NCBI GenBank assembly: GCA_947561395.2
Contig: OX387186.1
Span: forward strand, 45,341,220 to 45,405,219
Length of the DNA: 64,000 nt
Source of the DNA: Buxus sempervirens
Taxonomy: Eukaryota > Streptophyta > Magnoliopsida > Buxales > Buxaceae
Direction: 5' to 3'
Every line of letters begins with the position of its first letter. Position 1 is the stretch's first letter. The notes beneath the pieces are model-generated. The model saw only the letters and a list, made by a program, of their open reading frames with translations, did not search any database and was not told the origin of the DNA. Below are positions 60,718 through 64,000 of this stretch, in pieces. The position numbers and the translations under genes are program-made.

Positions 60718-63700
60718 CAGCTGCAGATCCCGCTGCTGATCCATTTTTTCTGCAAAGTGGTGACACTCCAGGTATGAATTTGGTTTCCAAGATTCTGACA
60801 AGAGACAACTATCATGTCTGGAATAGATCAATTACTGTAGCCCTTAACGCTAAGAACAAACTCAGCTTCATCGATGGATCTATTTCTCAGCCATCTGTTG
60901 ATGATCCAACTTAGAAATTGTGGAAGCGTGGTAATGACATGGTAACTTCATGGATCTTGAACTCTCTTTCTGGAGACATTTCTTCAAGTGTGTTGTATAT
61001 GAAATCAGCCAGGGATATGTGGCTTGATCTTGAGGATAGGTTTTCTCAAACCAATGCTCCACGCATTTTTCAATTGAAACAATCCATCTCCAACCTCACA
61101 CAGGAGCAAAACCCTGTTAGTGGCTACTTCACCCAACTCAAAACCTTGTGGGATGAGCTAATGAATTACCATCCCATACCTGAGATGCTGCTAATGCACA
61201 TAAGATTCTCTTAGAATATTAGAATGAATGAAGATTACGTGATGAAATTCTTGATGGGACTCAATGATTCTTTTGGACACATAAGGGGGCAGATTCTGTT
61301 AATTCATCCACTACCACCTATAAACAAGGTTTTCTCACTTATCATTCAAGAGGAAAGACACGAGAAATAGTTTATTTTCCACCTGTGTCTCCGGATGCAA
61401 TTGCTATGTTGAGTAAGAACACTGGAAGGCCACCTGCCAAACAAAATTTTCGTAGAAAGGAGAGGCCTCTGTGTTCCCATTGTGGAATGTTGGGACACAT
61501 TGCAGACAAATGTTACAAACTCCATGGTTACCCTACTGGATACAAATCCAAGCCAAGAAGCCAACCTATTGCTGTCTCAGTGAATCAAATGGCTGTAGCA
61601 ACCAATGTTAACCGGCCAGGGGAGGTTCTGGAGCTTCCTTTCTCACAGGAGCAATTCAAACAGCTTTTGACTATCATGCAACCACCTCAGCCCACAGCTG
61701 GACAGGTTAAAGGTCCTAAAACTAAGGATCATTTATTCACCAATATGGCAGGTATATCAACATGCTCATCTGCTTCATTTGAAAATGATAAAACTGAGAT
61801 TACATGGATTATTGATACGGGTGCCATTGACCACATGGTAAACTCGGTGGAATGTCTTTCCACCATTACTTCTAGAATTAACACATCAGTCAAACTTCCT
61901 AATGGTATGTCAAACCCTGTCACCCACATTGGTACCATTCAGATTACACCTAATCTAGTTCGAACGGATGTTTTGGTGGTACCTTCATTTGCCTTCAATT
62001 TAATCTCTGCCAGCAAGCTATTGCAGTCCCTTGATTGTCGTTTTATTTTCTTTGGCCACCATTGTTTTATTCAGGACCTACAAACTTAGAGGACGATTGG
62101 ATTGGGTGAGGAAAAGGCAGGTCTCTATCATTTGCTAAAGAAACCTAAAGCCCTCAATGCTGTTCAATCATCAACTGCGCAAAGCTGTCAACAATCCTTT
62201 GATAAATGGCACTACAGGCTTGGCCACTTGTCAACTTCTAGATTGAATCTCCTTAGTAAAAGCATTCCTGATGTAAAAACTAATCATTTTGGTCCTTGTT
62301 TAGTCTGTCCTCTTGCCAAACAGCAGAAGTTACCTTTTCAAGTTTCACAAACCCAATCTGTAAAACCTTTTGAACTAATACATAGCGATATTTGAGGCCC
62401 TTTTTCAATCAAGTCTCTTACGGGTGCCCACTATTTTCTCACAATTATAGATGATCATTCTCGATGTACTTGGACTTACTTGATGCAATCTAAGTCTCAA
62501 GTTAGGCATTACCTTGAATTTTTCTTTGCCTTAGTTGAAACCCAATTTCATGTTAAGATTTAGTGTATTAGGACTGATAATGGAGCCGAATTTGACATGC
62601 CACAATTTTATCATTCAAAAAGAGTTCTACACCAGAAAAGTTGCATCTATACACCTCAACAAAATGATGTGGTTGAAAGAAAACACCAACATTTGCTAAG
62701 TGTTGCAAGGGCACTTCGTTTTCAAGCATCTTTACCTTTAAAGTTTTGGGGGGTGTGTGTTGACTGCCACACACATCATTAACAGACTTCCCAGTCCGAA
62801 TCTTGGAGAAAAAAGTCCTTTCGAACTGTTATACAACAAGCCTCCAACCTATTCCCACTTGAAAGTTTTTGGATGCCTTTGTTATGCTTCAACCATTTCT
62901 CATGGAAGGTCAAAATTTGCCCCTCTTGCCATTCCTTGTATCTTCATTGATTATACTTGTGGTGTGAAGGGTTTTAAACTCTACAACTTAGAAACTCAAG
63001 AAACATTGGTCTCTAGAAATGTTGTTTCCATGAACTGTTTTTCCCTTTCAAAAATCCACTGATATGCCTCTTGCACCAGTTCATGCCACTTCAGCTCTTT
63101 TATCACAAACTGTTCTACCAATTTCTTCTTCAGATGATGGTTCTACTTTTCCCCCCTGTTATATCTCAGCCAAGGACAGACACTACTGGTCCTAATTCTT
63201 CTAGTGACCATGCTCATTTATCTCCCAATGATCATGGTGATTTCCCTACTCAAACAACTTCTGTTTCTCCTGTTGTTGAGCTTAGGAGATCCACCAGATC
63301 AGTTAAACAACCCTCCTACCTTAAAGATTACCAATGTTCACTGCTTCGTCCCTCACACCAATCCATCACCTCCTCCGTGACAAGTTCAGGTAAAGCCTAT
63401 GATATTTCACCTTATTTGTCCATTTCAAATTTATCTCCTGCACACCAAGCCTTTACTTCCTCCATTTCATCACTTAATGAACCAAAAGGCTTTGCTGAAG
63501 CAGTCACACAGCCTGAGTGGTAAGAAGCCATGCTTGCCGAGATTAAAGCCTTGGAGGACAATGGGACTTGGACACTCACTCAATTACCCCCTGGCAAGAC
63601 AGCAATAGACAACAAATGGGTATACAAAATTAAGTATAACTCTGATGGCAGTATAAAGAGAAGGAAGGCATGCTTGGTTGCCAAAGGTTTCACTCAGCAA

Positions 63701-64000
63701 GAAGGGTTGGATTACACAGAAACATTTGCACCCGTGGCCAAGTTGGTGAGTATGAGGTGTTTATTAGCTATAGCTACTATCAAAGGATGGCACCTTCATC
63801 AGCTGGATGTGAACAATGCCTTTTTGCATGGTGATTTGGAGGAAGAAGTGTACATGAAGGTGCCTCCCGGGTTTGATAGCAAGGGGGAGAAAGTGGTATG
63901 TAAATTGAATAAGTCACTTTATGGCCTCAAGCAAGCTTCTTGTCAATGGTATTCAAAATTTTCCACTTCTTTGCTTAATTTTGGATACACACAATCCTTG
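60718..64000 (+). pseudogene. Ty1/copia retrotransposon gag-pol, decayed and truncated by the window
   Basis: Domains follow the copia order. Gag comes first (KILTRDNYHVWNRSI near 60790; TNAPRIFQLKQSI near 61050), then a CCHC knuckle (CSHCGMLGHIADKC near 61473) and protease (WIIDTGAIDHM near 61806). Integrase follows with HYRLGHLS (near 62211), a C-x2-C at CLVCP and the core (IIDDHSRCTW, RTDNGAEFD). Reverse transcriptase has [36 protein letters not shown] and LYGLKQA, running to the edge. The reading frame is broken by many stops and shifts, for example TAG at 60912, in the gag end near 61213, after HSDI at 62394 and after FHVKI near 62562. No 5' LTR or primer-binding site was found upstream, and any 3' LTR is outside the window. 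Confidence 0.93.

Overview
This is plant nuclear DNA, most likely from a eudicot. It is AT-rich, the genes have GT-AG introns, and plant families are present (a papain-like protease of the SAG39/RD21 clan, an ECA1-type prolamin-like secreted protein, a DCD-domain gene). Plant-type LTR elements, Helitrons, hAT and Mutator-like MITEs fill the spaces between genes. I cannot name the species.

Layout. 1-13.0 kb is a transposon pile. A ~3.2 kb solo LTR (97-8672) is interrupted by a second solo LTR (1891-7218), which is interrupted by a third of the same family (3494-5830). A 401 bp Mutator-like MITE and a decayed hAT transposon follow (9.8-13.0 kb). 13.4-18.3 kb is the main genic island: a paralogue whose promoter and 3' region survive around a deleted coding region (13.4-13.9 kb), an intact two-exon cysteine protease (minus strand, 14.6-15.9 kb) and an intact small secreted six-cysteine protein (17.7-18.15 kb). 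Segments at 0-0.1/8.7-8.8 kb, 13.05-13.4 kb and 13.4-13.9 kb are repeated at 17.35-20.7 kb, so the island lies in an old local duplication.

22.6-40.1 kb is one nested insertion with four levels. A hAT-type foldback MITE (TSD TATTTTTA at both outer ends) was entered by a 453 bp Mutator-like MITE and, a few bases away, by a ~13.1 kb Helitron (23374-39809). A 3.3 kb solo LTR later entered the Helitron near its 5' end. The Helitron carries a four-exon Rep/helicase pseudogene, a gag-like fragment and internal tandem repeats. An uninterrupted relative of the outer MITE at 57.7-58.3 kb supports the Helitron insertion site.

42-55 kb holds a DCD-domain (NRP/B2-like) pseudogene, a TIR element with an 8 bp TSD, and several isolated exon-like fragments, all on the minus strand. 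Two fragments are recognisable: ribonucleotide reductase large subunit and an MSI/RBBP4-type WD40 protein. A single-exon conserved gene of unknown function (55917-57101, minus) is intact. The right edge (60.7-64.0 kb) is a decayed Ty1/copia element running off the window.

Only three genes look intact: the protease, the prolamin-like protein and the 394-residue unknown. A possible small plastid- or mitochondrion-targeted protein starts at 55238, but its full structure is not resolved. No rRNA, tRNA or CRISPR array was recognised by eye.
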